From: Leifsonia sp. AK011
GTDB lineage: Bacteria; Actinomycetota; Actinomycetes; Actinomycetales; Microbacteriaceae
Assembly (NCBI RefSeq): GCF_013410945.1
Contig: NZ_JACCCH010000001.1
Location: forward strand, 2,046,001-2,110,000
Length of the DNA stretch: 64,000 bases
Direction: 5' to 3'
Part shown: positions 1 to 8,893 of the stretch, piece after piece
How the letters are laid out: each line of letters starts with the position of its first letter
Numbering within the stretch: the first letter of the stretch is position 1
Translations under genes and position numbers: made by a program
The notes under the pieces: model-generated
The model's input: the letters and a program-made list of their open reading frames with translations, nothing else
The model's database searches: none
What the model was told of the DNA's origin: nothing

Positions 1-889
1 GGTCGGCGACGTCGAGGAGCGCAGGCTGGTAGCCACGACCCTTCTCTGTGATCGCGTGCACGATCACAGGAGCACCGAAGTCGCGCGCCTGCTCGAGAAC
101 TTCGATGAGGGCGCGCAGGTCGTGGCCGTGAACCGGCCCCAGGTACTTGATGTCGAGGTTCGAATAGAGGGCCTCGTTGTTGCTGAACCTGGCCAGGAAA
201 CCGTGCGTTCCGCCACGAAGACCGCGGTACAGGGCACGGCCGGGCCCGCCGAACTTGTCGAACAGCTTGCGGGTCGTCGAGTACAGGTTGCGATACGAGC
301 GCCGTGTGCGCACGTTGTTGAGGAAGTGCGCCATCCCGCCGATGGTGGGGGCGTACGAGCGACCGTTGTCGTTGACGATGATGACGAGATTGCGACTGTT
401 GTCGTCACTGATGTTGTTGAGCGCCTCCCAGGTCATACCGCCCGTGAGCGCGCCGTCGCCCACCACCGCCACGACGTGCCGGTCTCCCTGGCCCGTCATC
501 GTGAACGCGCGAGAGATGCCGTCCGCCCACGACAGCGAACTCGACGCGTGAGAACTCTCCACGATGTCGTGGATCGACTCCGAGCGCTGCGGGTAGCCCG
601 CGAGTCCGCCCTCCTGCCGCAGGCGACTGAAATCCTGCCGCCCGGTCAGGAGCTTGTGAACGTATGACTGGTGACCGGTGTCGAAGATCATCGCATCGCT
701 CGGCGAGTCGAAGACCTTGTGCATGGCGATCGTCAGTTCGACGACACCGAGGTTCGGCCCCAGGTGCCCGCCGGTCTTCGACACCTCCCGCACGAGGAAC
801 TCACGGATCTCTGCGGCGAGCTCGACGAGCTGGTCAATAGTCAGGGCATCCAGGTCTCGCGGACCGCGGATCTCCTCGAGAAGGCTCAT
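1..889 (-). CDS. dxs: 1-deoxy-D-xylulose-5-phosphate synthase, N-terminal part
   Basis: First enzyme of the MEP isoprenoid pathway: a TPP-dependent cytosolic enzyme condensing pyruvate with glyceraldehyde 3-phosphate. About 296 N-terminal residues are present; the rest lies beyond base 1. Reading from the ATG at 889, the start MSLLEEIRGPRDL, the block GHQSYVHKLLTGR and the TPP-binding segment around GDGALTGGMTWEALNN are all typical. It begins 9 bp after the acnA stop with no strong SD of its own, so it is probably co-transcribed with and translationally dependent on acnA. Family assignment is firm; the C-terminal transketolase domains cannot be checked. Confidence 0.95.
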   Translation of the reverse strand, partial: MSLLEEIRGPRDLDALTIDQLVELAAEIREFLVREVSKTGGHLGPNLGVVELTIAMHKVFDSPSDAMIFDTGHQSYVHKLLTGRQDFSRLRQEGGLAGYPQRSESIHDIVESSHASSSLSWADGISRAFTMTGQGDRHVVAVVGDGALTGGMTWEALNNISDDNSRNLVIIVNDNGRSYAPTIGGMAHFLNNVRTRRSYRNLYSTTRKLFDKFGGPGRALYRGLRGGTHGFLARFSNNEALYSNLDIKYLGPVHGHDLRALIEVLEQARDFGAPVIVHAITEKGRGYQPALLDVAD

Positions 890-898
890 TCACACAGC

Positions 899-3733
899 CT
901 AAACGAGGCTCCTCAGAACGTACTGGAGGATGCCGCCGTTGCGGTAGTAATCGGCCTCACCGGGGGTGTCGATTCGAACGACAGCGTCGAACTCCACGGT
1001 CTCCTTGCCGGGCGCCGAGAACTCGCTGGGCGTTGCCGTGACCTTGACGGTCTTGGGGGTCACGCCTTCGTTGAGCTGCTCGAGGCCCGTGATCGACACG
1101 ATCTCCGTGCCATCCAGACCCAGCGACTCCCAGCTCTGGCCTGCCGGGAACTGCAGCGGCACAACACCCATCCCGATGAGGTTGGAACGGTGGATGCGCT
1201 CGAAGCTCTCGGTGATGACGGCCTTGACGCCGAGAAGGCTCGTGCCCTTGGCCGCCCAGTCGCGGGAGGAACCCGACCCGTACTCCTTGCCACCGAAGAT
1301 GACGAGCGGGATGCCAGCCTCCTGGTAGTTCTGGCACGCGTCGTAGATGAACGACTGCGGGCCGCCATCCTGCGTGAAGTCGCGGGTGTAGCCACCCTCG
1401 ACGACAGCACCGTCGTTGACTGCGCTCACGAGCATGTTCTTGAGGCGGATGTTGGCGAACGTGCCGCGGATCATGACCTCGTGGTTGCCACGGCGCGAGC
1501 CGAAGGAGTTGAAGTCCTTGCGCTCGACTCCGTGCGCGGTCAGGTACTCGGCGGCGGGCGTGCCCGCCTTGATGTTGCCCGCCGGGCTGATGTGGTCGGT
1601 CGTGACCGAGTCGCCGAGCGTGGCCATGACGCGGGCGCCCGTGATGTCGGTGACCGGGGTCAGCTCCATGGTCATGTCGTCGAAGTACGGGGCCTTGCGC
1701 ACGTACGTCGAGTTCTCGTCCCACTGGAAGATCGCGTCATCCGGAGTCGGCAGGCTCTTCCAGCGCTCGTCGCCGTCGAAGACGGTTGCGTACTGCTTGA
1801 TGAACTGCTCGCGAGAGATCGACGAGTCGATCGTGGCCTGCACCTCCTCGGGAGAAGGCCAGATGTCCTTGAGGAAAACGTCGTTGCCCGCCTGGTCCTT
1901 GCCGAGCGGGTCGGTCTCGAAGTCGAAGTGCATCGACCCTGCGAGGGCATAGGCGACCACGAGGGGCGGCGACGCGAGGTAGTTCATCTTCACGTCCGGG
2001 CTGATACGACCCTCGAAGTTGCGGTTACCGGAGAGAACGGCCGTAACCGCGAGGTCGTTCTTGTTGATCGCGGCGGAGACTTCCTCGATCAGCGGTCCCG
2101 AGTTGCCGATGCAAATGGTGCAGCCGTATCCGACGGTGTAGAAGCCGAGGCCCTCGAGCGCCTTGTCGAGTCCGGACTTCTCGTAGTAGTCGGTGACGAC
2201 CTTCGATCCCGGGCCGAGCGTCGTCTTGACCCACGGCTTCTGCTTGAGGCCCTTCTCGACGGCATTTCGAGCGAGAAGGCCAGCGGCCAGCATGACGGAC
2301 GGGTTGGAGGTGTTCGTGCACGACGTGATGGCGGCGAGGGTCACCGCACCGTTGTCGAGCATGTAGGTCGTACCATCCGGCGTGTGCACCTTGACGGGGT
2401 TGGATGCCGCGGCGGGGCCGCCACTCGAAATGTGAACCTCGCGGGTGTCCTCTTCTTCCTCCCCGGGGACCGAGCCGGGATCGGAGGCGGGGAACGAGTG
2501 CTTCGACTCGAGGTCGACGATCGACTCCGACGTTGAGGAGGATGCGTAGCCGAGGATGTCCTTCTCGAACTGCGACTTGGCGTCCGAGAGGAGGATGCGA
2601 TCCTGGGGGCGCTTCGGCCCCGCGATCGAGGGAACGACGGTACCGAGGTCGAGCTCCATGTACTCGCTGAACACGGGCTCGATGTCGGGGTTGTGCCACA
2701 GGCCCTGGAGCTTCGCGTAGGACTCGACGAGGGCGACGGACTCCTCGCTGCGACCCGTGAGCCGCAGGTAGTCGAGCGTGACGTCGTCGATCGGGAACAT
2801 CGCGGCGGTCGATCCGAACTCCGGGCTCATGTTGCCGATGGTCGCGCGGTTCGCGAGCGGCACGGATGCCACGCCAGCACCGTAGAACTCGACGAACTTA
2901 CCGACGACTCCGTGCTTGCGCAGGAGGTCCGTGATCGTGAGCACGACGTCTGTGGCCGTCACGCCAGCCGGAATCTCACCGGTGAGCTTGAAGCCGACGA
3001 CGCGCGGGATGAGCATCGAGACGGGCTGGCCGAGCATGGCCGCCTCTGCTTCGATGCCGCCGACGCCCCAACCGAGCACGCCGAGACCGTTGACCATGGT
3101 CGTGTGCGAGTCGGTGCCGACGCAGGTGTCTGGATAGGCGCGCAGGACTCCCCCGACCTCGCGGTCGTAGATGACTTTGGCCAGGTGCTCGATGTTGACC
3201 TGGTGGACGATGCCGGTTCCGGGCGGAACGACCTTGAAGTCATTGAAGGCGGTCTGTCCCCACCGCAGGAACTGGTAGCGCTCGCCGTTGCGCTCGTACT
3301 CGATCTCGACGTTGCGCTCAAGGGCGTTCTCGCTGCCGAAGAGGTCGGCGATCACTGAGTGGTCGATGACCATCTCAGCGGGAGAAAGGGGGTTGATCTT
3401 GTTGGGGTCGCCGCCGAGGGCGGTCACTGCCTCGCGCATCGTCGCGAGGTCGACGATGCAGGGGACACCGGTGAAGTCCTGCATGACGACGCGGGCCGGG
3501 GTGAACTGGATCTCGGTGTTCGGCTCGGCATCCGCATCCCACGAACCGAGCGCCTCGATCTGCGCCTTGGTGACGTTCGCCCCGTCCTCGGTGCGCAGGA
3601 GGTTCTCGAGCAGCACCTTGAGACTGAAGGGAAGCCGCTCGTGGCCGGGGACCGTATCGATCCGGAAGACCTCGTACTCTGTTGCCCCCACCGAAAGCGT
3701 GGACTTCGAACCGAAGCTGTTGACTGCTGACAC
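899..3733 (-). CDS. acnA: aconitate hydratase (AcnA type)
   Basis: Monomeric [4Fe-4S] aconitase interconverting citrate and isocitrate in the TCA cycle. The 944-residue protein has the iron-sulfur ligands in SCTNTSNP and [11 protein letters not shown], and the C-terminal swivel domain with [11 protein letters not shown] Ser/Glu-rich insert (around [14 protein letters not shown]) lies between domains, as in other actinobacterial AcnA. I chose the GTG at 3733 ([10 protein letters not shown]) because AAGGGAG sits 7 nt upstream; the longer ATG start at 3754 lacks an SD. The promoter region holds a 26-bp palindrome (3868-3893). dxs follows 9 bp downstream on the same strand. Confidence 0.96.
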   Translation of the reverse strand: MSAVNSFGSKSTLSVGATEYEVFRIDTVPGHERLPFSLKVLLENLLRTEDGANVTKAQIEALGSWDADAEPNTEIQFTPARVVMQDFTGVPCIVDLATMREAVTALGGDPNKINPLSPAEMVIDHSVIADLFGSENALERNVEIEYERNGERYQFLRWGQTAFNDFKVVPPGTGIVHQVNIEHLAKVIYDREVGGVLRAYPDTCVGTDSHTTMVNGLGVLGWGVGGIEAEAAMLGQPVSMLIPRVVGFKLTGEIPAGVTATDVVLTITDLLRKHGVVGKFVEFYGAGVASVPLANRATIGNMSPEFGSTAAMFPIDDVTLDYLRLTGRSEESVALVESYAKLQGLWHNPDIEPVFSEYMELDLGTVVPSIAGPKRPQDRILLSDAKSQFEKDILGYASSSTSESIVDLESKHSFPASDPGSVPGEEEEDTREVHISSGGPAAASNPVKVHTPDGTTYMLDNGAVTLAAITSCTNTSNPSVMLAAGLLARNAVEKGLKQKPWVKTTLGPGSKVVTDYYEKSGLDKALEGLGFYTVGYGCTICIGNSGPLIEEVSAAINKNDLAVTAVLSGNRNFEGRISPDVKMNYLASPPLVVAYALAGSMHFDFETDPLGKDQAGNDVFLKDIWPSPEEVQATIDSSISREQFIKQYATVFDGDERWKSLPTPDDAIFQWDENSTYVRKAPYFDDMTMELTPVTDITGARVMATLGDSVTTDHISPAGNIKAGTPAAEYLTAHGVERKDFNSFGSRRGNHEVMIRGTFANIRLKNMLVSAVNDGAVVEGGYTRDFTQDGGPQSFIYDACQNYQEAGIPLVIFGGKEYGSGSSRDWAAKGTSLLGVKAVITESFERIHRSNLIGMGVVPLQFPAGQSWESLGLDGTEIVSITGLEQLNEGVTPKTVKVTATPSEFSAPGKETVEFDAVVRIDTPGEADYYRNGGILQYVLRSLV

Positions 3734-3867
3734 GATGGTCTCCCTTGCTGGCATGGCGTCACGAGCTGGCGCTACGACTTCTACATCCTCGCTGGGCGCG
3801 TCGCGGCGTTGCCAGCAAGGTAAGCCTAAGACCGTTGGATGTCGCTGGCGCTGCCAGCCCGCAGGTC

Positions 3868-3893
3868 AAAGTATCTCGACATCAAGATACTTT
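3868..3893. promoter_or_regulatory. 26-bp palindrome, candidate MarR/TamR-type operator of acnA
   Basis: The arms AAAGTATCTCGAC and ATCAAGATACTTT match as an inverted repeat at 11 of 13 positions, centred at 3880/3881. It lies about 135 bp upstream of the acnA start and just beyond the stop of the convergently placed DUF3159 gene's end. An AT-rich perfect-type dyad in GC-rich DNA looks like a repressor site. MarR-family regulators such as TamR control aconitase promoters in Streptomyces through sites of similar style; that link is inference. Confidence 0.55.
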
Positions 3894-3912
3894 ACCGTAC
3901 GCGGGGACCGTG

Positions 3913-4653
3913 TCAGTCCCCGGCCGACTCGTCCGTCAGATCCTCGACGTCGACTCCATCCTTCGGGCGACTCCACGCCGTTCGGACGAGGAGCCACGTC
4001 ACCCAGAGCATGGCCGCATAGAACGGAACGCCCAGCAGGAGCTTGGCCGTCGCAAGGCCCGTCGCATTGCCTGCGAAGTAGAGCGGGAGCTCGACTGCCA
4101 GTCGCACCCCGAAGAGACCACACCACAGCACGGTCGCGATGATCGCGACGCGCACCTTGGCGCGATCCTGCCGCCACGACGTGCCCTCCCCCGTGATGAG
4201 AGAGGCGATGACACCGATGAGCGGCCAGCGAACGGCGAGACTGACGACGAGCACGACGAGGAAGATCCCGTTGATGAAGAAACCGACGAGGAAGTTGTCC
4301 TCGGCGCGACCCGTGATGAGGGCGAGACCCGCAGAGACCCCGAGCAGGAGCACACCGGCGACCGACGACGTCCAGGGCTGGCGCATGACGACCCTGGCGA
4401 TGATGAACACCACCGCGAGACCCAGCGGAATGAGGACGGACGGGAGCACGTCCTGGGTCAGGGCGAAGATCACGACGAATCCGAGCCCAGGCAGCACCGA
4501 CTCGACGATTCCGCGGACCCCACCCATGGCCGCAAGCAGGGCCTGCGATGAGGGGGCCTCGCCCGGAGCTACTCGTCCGAGTCCAGAGCGCCTCGCGGCA
4601 GCGGCAAGCCCGTCGCTGATCGAGGGCTGGTCCGGGGTCCTCTCGTCCGTCAC
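3913..4653 (-). CDS. DUF3159 membrane protein
   Basis: Integral membrane protein of unknown function, 246 residues. After a cytoplasmic N-terminus of about 45 residues there are six to seven hydrophobic segments (for example VLPGLGFVVIFALTQ and FINGIFLVVLVVSLAV), then an acidic tail ending EDLTDESAGD. It matches actinobacterial DUF3159 proteins. Its ATG overlaps the stop of the DUF3710 gene by 4 bp, and dut lies just upstream. This dut-DUF3710-DUF3159 order is conserved in other Actinobacteria (Rv2697c-Rv2695c in M. tuberculosis, from memory). No function is assigned. Confidence 0.88.
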   Translation of the reverse strand: MTDERTPDQPSISDGLAAAARRSGLGRVAPGEAPSSQALLAAMGGVRGIVESVLPGLGFVVIFALTQDVLPSVLIPLGLAVVFIIARVVMRQPWTSSVAGVLLLGVSAGLALITGRAEDNFLVGFFINGIFLVVLVVSLAVRWPLIGVIASLITGEGTSWRQDRAKVRVAIIATVLWCGLFGVRLAVELPLYFAGNATGLATAKLLLGVPFYAAMLWVTWLLVRTAWSRPKDGVDVEDLTDESAGD

Positions 4654-5237
4654 GCCTGCTGCGCTCCTGTCGCCGGCATCTGCAGCGGAATCAGGTCACG
4701 CGGCGGCATGGGCGTGTTGCCCCTGACAACGACGATCGAGCGGAAGAGGTCCTCGACCTTGGCCGCGGCATCCGGGTTGGACACACCCTCGCCCGCAATC
4801 ACGCCACGGAGGAACCAGCGCGGGCCGTCCACGCCGATGAACCGGGCGGAGCGGGGCGCCGCACCGGCAACGGGGATCTCGGCAAGCAACTCGGGGCCGA
4901 ACGGTCCCTGCTGTGGCGTGGTGGTGCCACCCTGCTTGCCGATCTGGTCGATGATCTGCGAGCGGATCTCGTGCCAGAGGCCGCTCGACCGCGGCGCCGC
5001 GAACGGTTGCACCTGGAGGGTCGAGCCCGCGTAATCGAGGCTCACGGCCACGACGCGCTTGCTGCCCTCCTCCACCTCAAGCCGCAGGGCGAGGTCGGGT
5101 CGCGGGAGAACCTTCACTCCGCCGAGGTCGACATAGGGTCGAACCGCGTTGGCCTCTGCCTCATCCAGCGGACCCGCACTCGCGCGGTCTGCCGGGGCGG
5201 ACTTGGGCTGCTCTGCAGCCGACGCCGTATCACTCAC
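4650..5237 (-). CDS. DUF3710 protein
   Basis: Soluble protein of 195 residues and unknown role, recognised as DUF3710. The N-terminal ~25 residues are low-complexity (Ala/Ser/Pro); then comes the conserved core VRPYVDLGGVKVLPRPDL, LQVQPFAAPRSSGLW and GPRWFLRGVIAG. The core is compact and predicted alpha/beta. It sits between dut (52 bp upstream) and the DUF3159 gene, with ATGA coupling to the latter. It presumably forms one transcription unit with dut. No catalytic motif is visible. Confidence 0.88.
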   Translation of the reverse strand: MSDTASAAEQPKSAPADRASAGPLDEAEANAVRPYVDLGGVKVLPRPDLALRLEVEEGSKRVVAVSLDYAGSTLQVQPFAAPRSSGLWHEIRSQIIDQIGKQGGTTTPQQGPFGPELLAEIPVAGAAPRSARFIGVDGPRWFLRGVIAGEGVSNPDAAAKVEDLFRSIVVVRGNTPMPPRDLIPLQMPATGAQQA

Positions 5238-5288
5238 GATCTACTCCTGGTCTGAAATCTTCGAAGCCTGGTCTGGCATGGACGGAAC

Positions 5289-5720
5289 TCATCGGCCGGT
5301 CGAACCGAAACCGGACTCTCCCCGGTGCGTACCGGGCAAGGTCTCCACGGGCACGAATCGCGCACGCGAGACGGGCATCACGATGAGTTGCGCAATCCGA
5401 TCCCCCGCCGCGATGGAGAACGGCTCGCTGGCGTCGGTGTTGAGCAGTGTCACCCGGATCTCGCCCCGGTAGCCGGCATCCACCGTTCCCGGGCTGTTCA
5501 CGATCGTGATGCCGTGCTTGGCCGCGAGGCCGCTCCGGGGCACCACGAACGCGACAAAACCGTCGGGGAGGGCGATCGAGACGCCGGTGGGCACCGTGGA
5601 TCGCTCACCAGGAGCGATCACGACGTCGACGGCGGAACGCAGGTCAGCACCAGCATCGCCCGGGTGGGCGTAGGCAGGCACATAATCGGCCGCGATGAGT
5701 ACGTCGACGGAGGAGTCCAC
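5289..5720 (-). CDS. dut: deoxyuridine 5'-triphosphate nucleotidohydrolase
   Basis: dUTPase hydrolyses dUTP to dUMP and PPi, keeping uracil out of DNA and feeding thymidylate synthesis. The 143-residue protein carries the trimeric dUTPase motifs in order: PGDAGADLRS, PRSGLAAKHGI, NSPGTVDAGYRGEI, RIAQLIVMPV and a C-terminal RGESGFGSTGR arm that closes over the active site. Start is GTG (MDSSVDVLIA). A TAGCCT -10 hexamer (5727-5732) ends 6 nt before the GTG, so the mRNA is probably leaderless. First gene of the dut-DUF3710-DUF3159 unit. Confidence 0.96.
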   Translation of the reverse strand: MDSSVDVLIAADYVPAYAHPGDAGADLRSAVDVVIAPGERSTVPTGVSIALPDGFVAFVVPRSGLAAKHGITIVNSPGTVDAGYRGEIRVTLLNTDASEPFSIAAGDRIAQLIVMPVSRARFVPVETLPGTHRGESGFGSTGR

Positions 5721-5783
5721 GAGACGAGGCTAGTGCAGAAGTCTGGATGCTCCTGGTCGCTGACCCGCACGAAGTCTGGTCGA

Positions 5784-6251
5784 ATGGACTCCATGACGCT
5801 GTACCACGAACGACTCTGGCCCGCGCCCTGGCTCTTCTTCGCTGTGGCGCTGGTGATCCCCGCGAGCCTTCTCGTCTTCCTGCCCATCAACGACACGGCC
5901 GGCATCGTTGTCGCCGCGGTGCTGTACCTCGGCTGCGTGACGCTTCTCCTCGTCGCCTCGCCGACGGTTCGGGTGACCGACACCGAGCTCATCGCGGGCA
6001 AGGCCCGGATCCCTGTGGCCCTGGTGGGCGAGGCAACTGCACATCGGGGCGAGGACGCCCGCCAGGAGAGGGGCCCGGGTCTGGATGCCCGCGCATGGCT
6101 GCTGATCCGCGGTTGGGTCGACCCGGTCGTGAGAATACCGATCGAGGATGCCGCGGACCCAGCACCCTACTGGCTCGTGTCCACGAGGCATCCCGACACG
6201 ATTGCCGCTGCCCTCCGCGAGGCGAAGACGAGCGCGAACAAAACCGCTTAG
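5784..6251 (+). CDS. DUF3093 membrane protein
   Basis: Small actinobacterial membrane protein of unknown function, 155 residues from the ATG at 5784. Two adjacent transmembrane helices (PWLFFAVALVIPASLLVF and GIVVAAVLYLGCVTLLLV) are followed by a soluble domain ending in PYWLVSTRHPDTIAAALREA, the DUF3093 signature. There is no SD. I prefer 5784 over the ATG at 5793 because AAGTCT (5772-5777), a weak -10, sits 6 nt upstream, the spacing seen at many genes here. It is divergent from dut, and its stop overlaps that of the convergent DUF4193 gene. Confidence 0.85.
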   Translation: MDSMTLYHERLWPAPWLFFAVALVIPASLLVFLPINDTAGIVVAAVLYLGCVTLLLVASPTVRVTDTELIAGKARIPVALVGEATAHRGEDARQERGPGLDARAWLLIRGWVDPVVRIPIEDAADPAPYWLVSTRHPDTIAAALREAKTSANKTA

Positions 6252-6544
6252 GCGGCGCACTCCAGGCAGATGGGTCCGAGCTTCGACTCGTGGTCGATCT
6301 GCGAACGGTGCTTGACGAGGAAGCAGCTCACGCAGGTGAACTCGTCAGCCTGCGGAGGCAGCACGACGACATCGAGGTCATCGAGGTCGGACAGGTCGCC
6401 GCCCGCGAGCTCGAAACTGCCCGGGTTGTCGGCGTCATCGGCATCGATCGAGGCCGATGCCTTGTCCGGGACGCGCTCCTTCAGGGCCTCGATCGACTCG
6501 GAATCATCGTCGGTCTTGCGGGGGGCGTCGTAGTCGGTTGCCAT
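6248..6544 (-). CDS. DUF4193 protein with CxxC pairs
   Basis: Small acidic protein of 98 residues found widely in Actinobacteria. Two cysteine pairs, CVSC and CLEC, about 25 residues apart near the C-terminus suggest a zinc-binding or rubredoxin-like knuckle. The N-terminal half is rich in Asp/Glu and probably disordered. Function is unknown. It ends 4 bp inside the DUF3093 gene (convergent). The family assignment comes from the overall pattern MATDYDAPRK followed by VVLPPQADEFTC. Confidence 0.85.
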   Translation of the reverse strand: MATDYDAPRKTDDDSESIEALKERVPDKASASIDADDADNPGSFELAGGDLSDLDDLDVVVLPPQADEFTCVSCFLVKHRSQIDHESKLGPICLECAA

Positions 6545-6753
6545 GCCATTCCACTTCTGTATTCAGCACTCGTAAAGTTCCGTATCGAAAACGGCGGGGA
6601 CAGTGTGCATCAATCCCGGGGGAATAGCAAACCACTGAACGGGCGTCGTGTTACCGCCTGAGTGAACTCGCGGCACGCCCTTTCTATTCCCCGGAAATGG
6701 GCCACCACCGTGCCATCCTTATCGCGAGTCTTGACGGCTGGAGGTCGTTCCGC

Positions 6754-7746
6754 ATGCAAGAACTGCGAGTTATCGGGGTGGAGGACACCTCGCTTGTCGT
6801 GGCATCCGCTGATGGCACCCGTTTCAGCATTCCCATCGACGATGTCATGCAGGCCCGGCTGCGGCACCCACAGCAGGATTCCGGCACAGAACGTCGCATC
6901 GCGCCCAAGGACATCCAGGCACACATCCGGTCGGGAATGTCCGCACAGGATGTCGCGTCCATCACTGGCGCGCCGCTCGAGTACATCCAGCGATTCGAGG
7001 GTCCAGTGCTCGCGGAGCGGGAGTTCGTCGTGCAGTCCGCTCTCGACGTGCCTGTGAGGACGGCGGCCGACAACGACCCCATGGCTCAGCCGACGACCTT
7101 CGGCATCGTCATCCGCCAGCGTCTCGCGAGCCTCGCCGGAAGCGGCGAGCGATGGGCCAGCTGGAAGGAGACCGGCGGCGGCTGGATCGTGAAGCTCTCG
7201 TTCGTCGCCGACCAGATCGACCACGACGCACGCTGGCAGTTCGACCCGCGCAAGCAGTCACTCGTGCCGCTCAACAACGAAGCGGTGACCCTCTCCCAGC
7301 AGGGCGAGCTTGCGAGTGGACTCGTTCCCCGCCTCCGCGCCGTGGCACCGGGCGAGACCCAGTCGGACGCACCGCGCTTCGACAGCGGAGCATTCGCGCT
7401 GGACGACGATGCTCCTTCGACACCGGCACCTGCCCCCGTGCCCCTGGGACGCGCTCGCGTCGAGGACCCCGTACAGGGCAACCAGACCGCCGACCTCCTC
7501 GAGGCCCTTCGACGACGTCGGGGCGAGCGAGAGGCCGCAACCTTCGACGAGTCGGAGTCGCGGTCCGCTCACCCCTCGACGGGCGCCATCAGGGTGATCG
7601 ATGTGCCCCTCACGGACTTCTCCGCGGATGACTCCTCGCAGCGCAGCACTGCGCCACAGCCGTCCGCGCGCAAGAAGGGCCGTGCATCGATGCCCAGTTG
7701 GGACGAGATCGTCTTCGGCGCACGTCCCGATGAGGATCCCGCGTAG
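6754..7746 (+). CDS. sepH: septation protein SepH
   Basis: SepH (DUF3071) binds FtsZ through its N-terminal domain and promotes Z-ring assembly in Actinobacteria. The N-terminal ~150 residues hold the conserved fold MQELRVIGVEDTSLVVAS, RIAPKDIQAHIRSGMS (helix-turn-helix-like) and EREFVVQSA. The C-terminal half is a long Pro/Ala/Asp-rich tail. The start at 6754 is preferred over 6697 because GGAGG lies 9 nt upstream of it and the family begins with this motif; 330 residues. It is convergent with the phosphatase gene, stops 10 bp apart. Confidence 0.9.
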   Translation: MQELRVIGVEDTSLVVASADGTRFSIPIDDVMQARLRHPQQDSGTERRIAPKDIQAHIRSGMSAQDVASITGAPLEYIQRFEGPVLAEREFVVQSALDVPVRTAADNDPMAQPTTFGIVIRQRLASLAGSGERWASWKETGGGWIVKLSFVADQIDHDARWQFDPRKQSLVPLNNEAVTLSQQGELASGLVPRLRAVAPGETQSDAPRFDSGAFALDDDAPSTPAPAPVPLGRARVEDPVQGNQTADLLEALRRRRGEREAATFDESESRSAHPSTGAIRVIDVPLTDFSADDSSQRSTAPQPSARKKGRASMPSWDEIVFGARPDEDPA

Positions 7747-7756
7747 AGCAGTTCGC

Positions 7757-8881
7757 TCACGCGGCGAATGCTCCGAACCGCAGGAGCGGTACTCGGAGTT
7801 CCGTCTGGGACAGCGATCCGTGCTGGCCAACCATGTTCCGCGAAGAACCCGCGGTTCGTGAGTCGTAGTACGCCACGCTCTTGCGTGCGGCGATGAAGAT
7901 GTCTCCCATGCGCGGGCGGACCGTGTCGTCGACGGGTCCGTACCATCCGGCATCGATGACCTCCTGCCTGGTTGCCACCCAGGAGTGTCCCGATTCGGAT
8001 TCTGCCCAGCGGTCGAACACAACGCTGGCGTTGGCCTCCGGCTCGAGATGCAGCTGGAGACAGCGAGGCTCTCCCGCGAGGTGACGGACGCCCTCGAGGA
8101 GTTCGGGAGCGGTGTCGACGAGGATGTGGGCGTGATGGGGAACATCCACTATGCCGTGGTCGGCTGTGACGAGCATCCCCTCACGCGGTCCGAGAGAATC
8201 GGCGAGTCGGCGTAGTGCGGAGTCGGCGACCTCCAGCGCTGCAGTCCACTCCCCCGATGTCCATCCCTTCGCATGCGCGGCGACGTCGAGCTCGGGCACG
8301 TAGAGGTACGCGATCCCCGGGCCGGAGGTGCTGAGCCACTCGATAGCGCGGGAGACGCGGTCGTCGATCGTCGCGCCCGCGAGGTACTTCGCCCCTCGAA
8401 GCGCCACCTGGGTGAAGCCGGACTCCCGGTATCGCTCGGGACCGATCGCCACCGCAGCGATGCCGTCCGCCGCGGCCCGCTCGAAGAGTGTCGGATGCCT
8501 CTGCCAGTCCAGCGGATCCAGATGCGGCCCCCAACCCGTGAGTTGGTTGACCACCGCGTCGCGGGCGGGATCGAGTGCCGAGTACCCGACGATCCCGTGG
8601 GCACCGGCTCGTAGGCCGGTCGTCAGGCTCGTGATGGCCGTGGCGGTGGTGCTGGGAAATCCGGCGACGATGGCGGACTTGGAGGTCAGCGCACCGGAGA
8701 GCGCCCTGGCGTGCCCGGCTCGAGCGGAGAGCGCCTCCGCGCCCAGGCCGTCGACGAGCACAACGATCGCCCGATCCACCGCGGGAAGACCGATGACGGC
8801 TGGTCCCGCCTGAACGGCGGCAAGGCAACTTTCCAGCACGTCGGCAAGGCTCGGCGCATCAGGTTTGGCCGCCGGTAACAT
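7757..8881 (-). CDS. alkaline phosphatase superfamily / nucleotide pyrophosphatase-like protein
   Basis: Type I phosphodiesterase/nucleotide pyrophosphatase family, 374 residues. The metal-binding start [16 protein letters not shown], the nucleophile region [20 protein letters not shown] (Thr in the TTA context), then [23 protein letters not shown] and a C-terminal [13 protein letters not shown] are the expected metal-ligand blocks. No signal peptide is evident. The start ATG at 8881 has TAAGAT (8889-8894) 7 nt upstream; that hexamer overlaps the ATG of the divergent parC. Substrate unknown. Confidence 0.85.
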   Translation of the reverse strand: MLPAAKPDAPSLADVLESCLAAVQAGPAVIGLPAVDRAIVVLVDGLGAEALSARAGHARALSGALTSKSAIVAGFPSTTATAITSLTTGLRAGAHGIVGYSALDPARDAVVNQLTGWGPHLDPLDWQRHPTLFERAAADGIAAVAIGPERYRESGFTQVALRGAKYLAGATIDDRVSRAIEWLSTSGPGIAYLYVPELDVAAHAKGWTSGEWTAALEVADSALRRLADSLGPREGMLVTADHGIVDVPHHAHILVDTAPELLEGVRHLAGEPRCLQLHLEPEANASVVFDRWAESESGHSWVATRQEVIDAGWYGPVDDTVRPRMGDIFIAARKSVAYYDSRTAGSSRNMVGQHGSLSQTELRVPLLRFGAFAA

Positions 8882-8893
8882 GGGGGCAATCTT

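Noticed and set aside
671-2536. Long plus-strand ORF (621 codons) opposite acnA; similar long ones at 14064-16487 and 34192-37446
   Set aside because: They are shadows opposite acnA, parE and glnA/glnE caused by GC-rich third positions; their translations are low-complexity (Arg/Asp/His-rich) without family motifs.
3818-3829. DtxR/IdeR-like box AGGTAAGCCTAA upstream of acnA
   Set aside because: Only the left part fits the 19-bp iron-box consensus; the right half-site (ACCT) is absent. Kept as a curiosity, not a feature.
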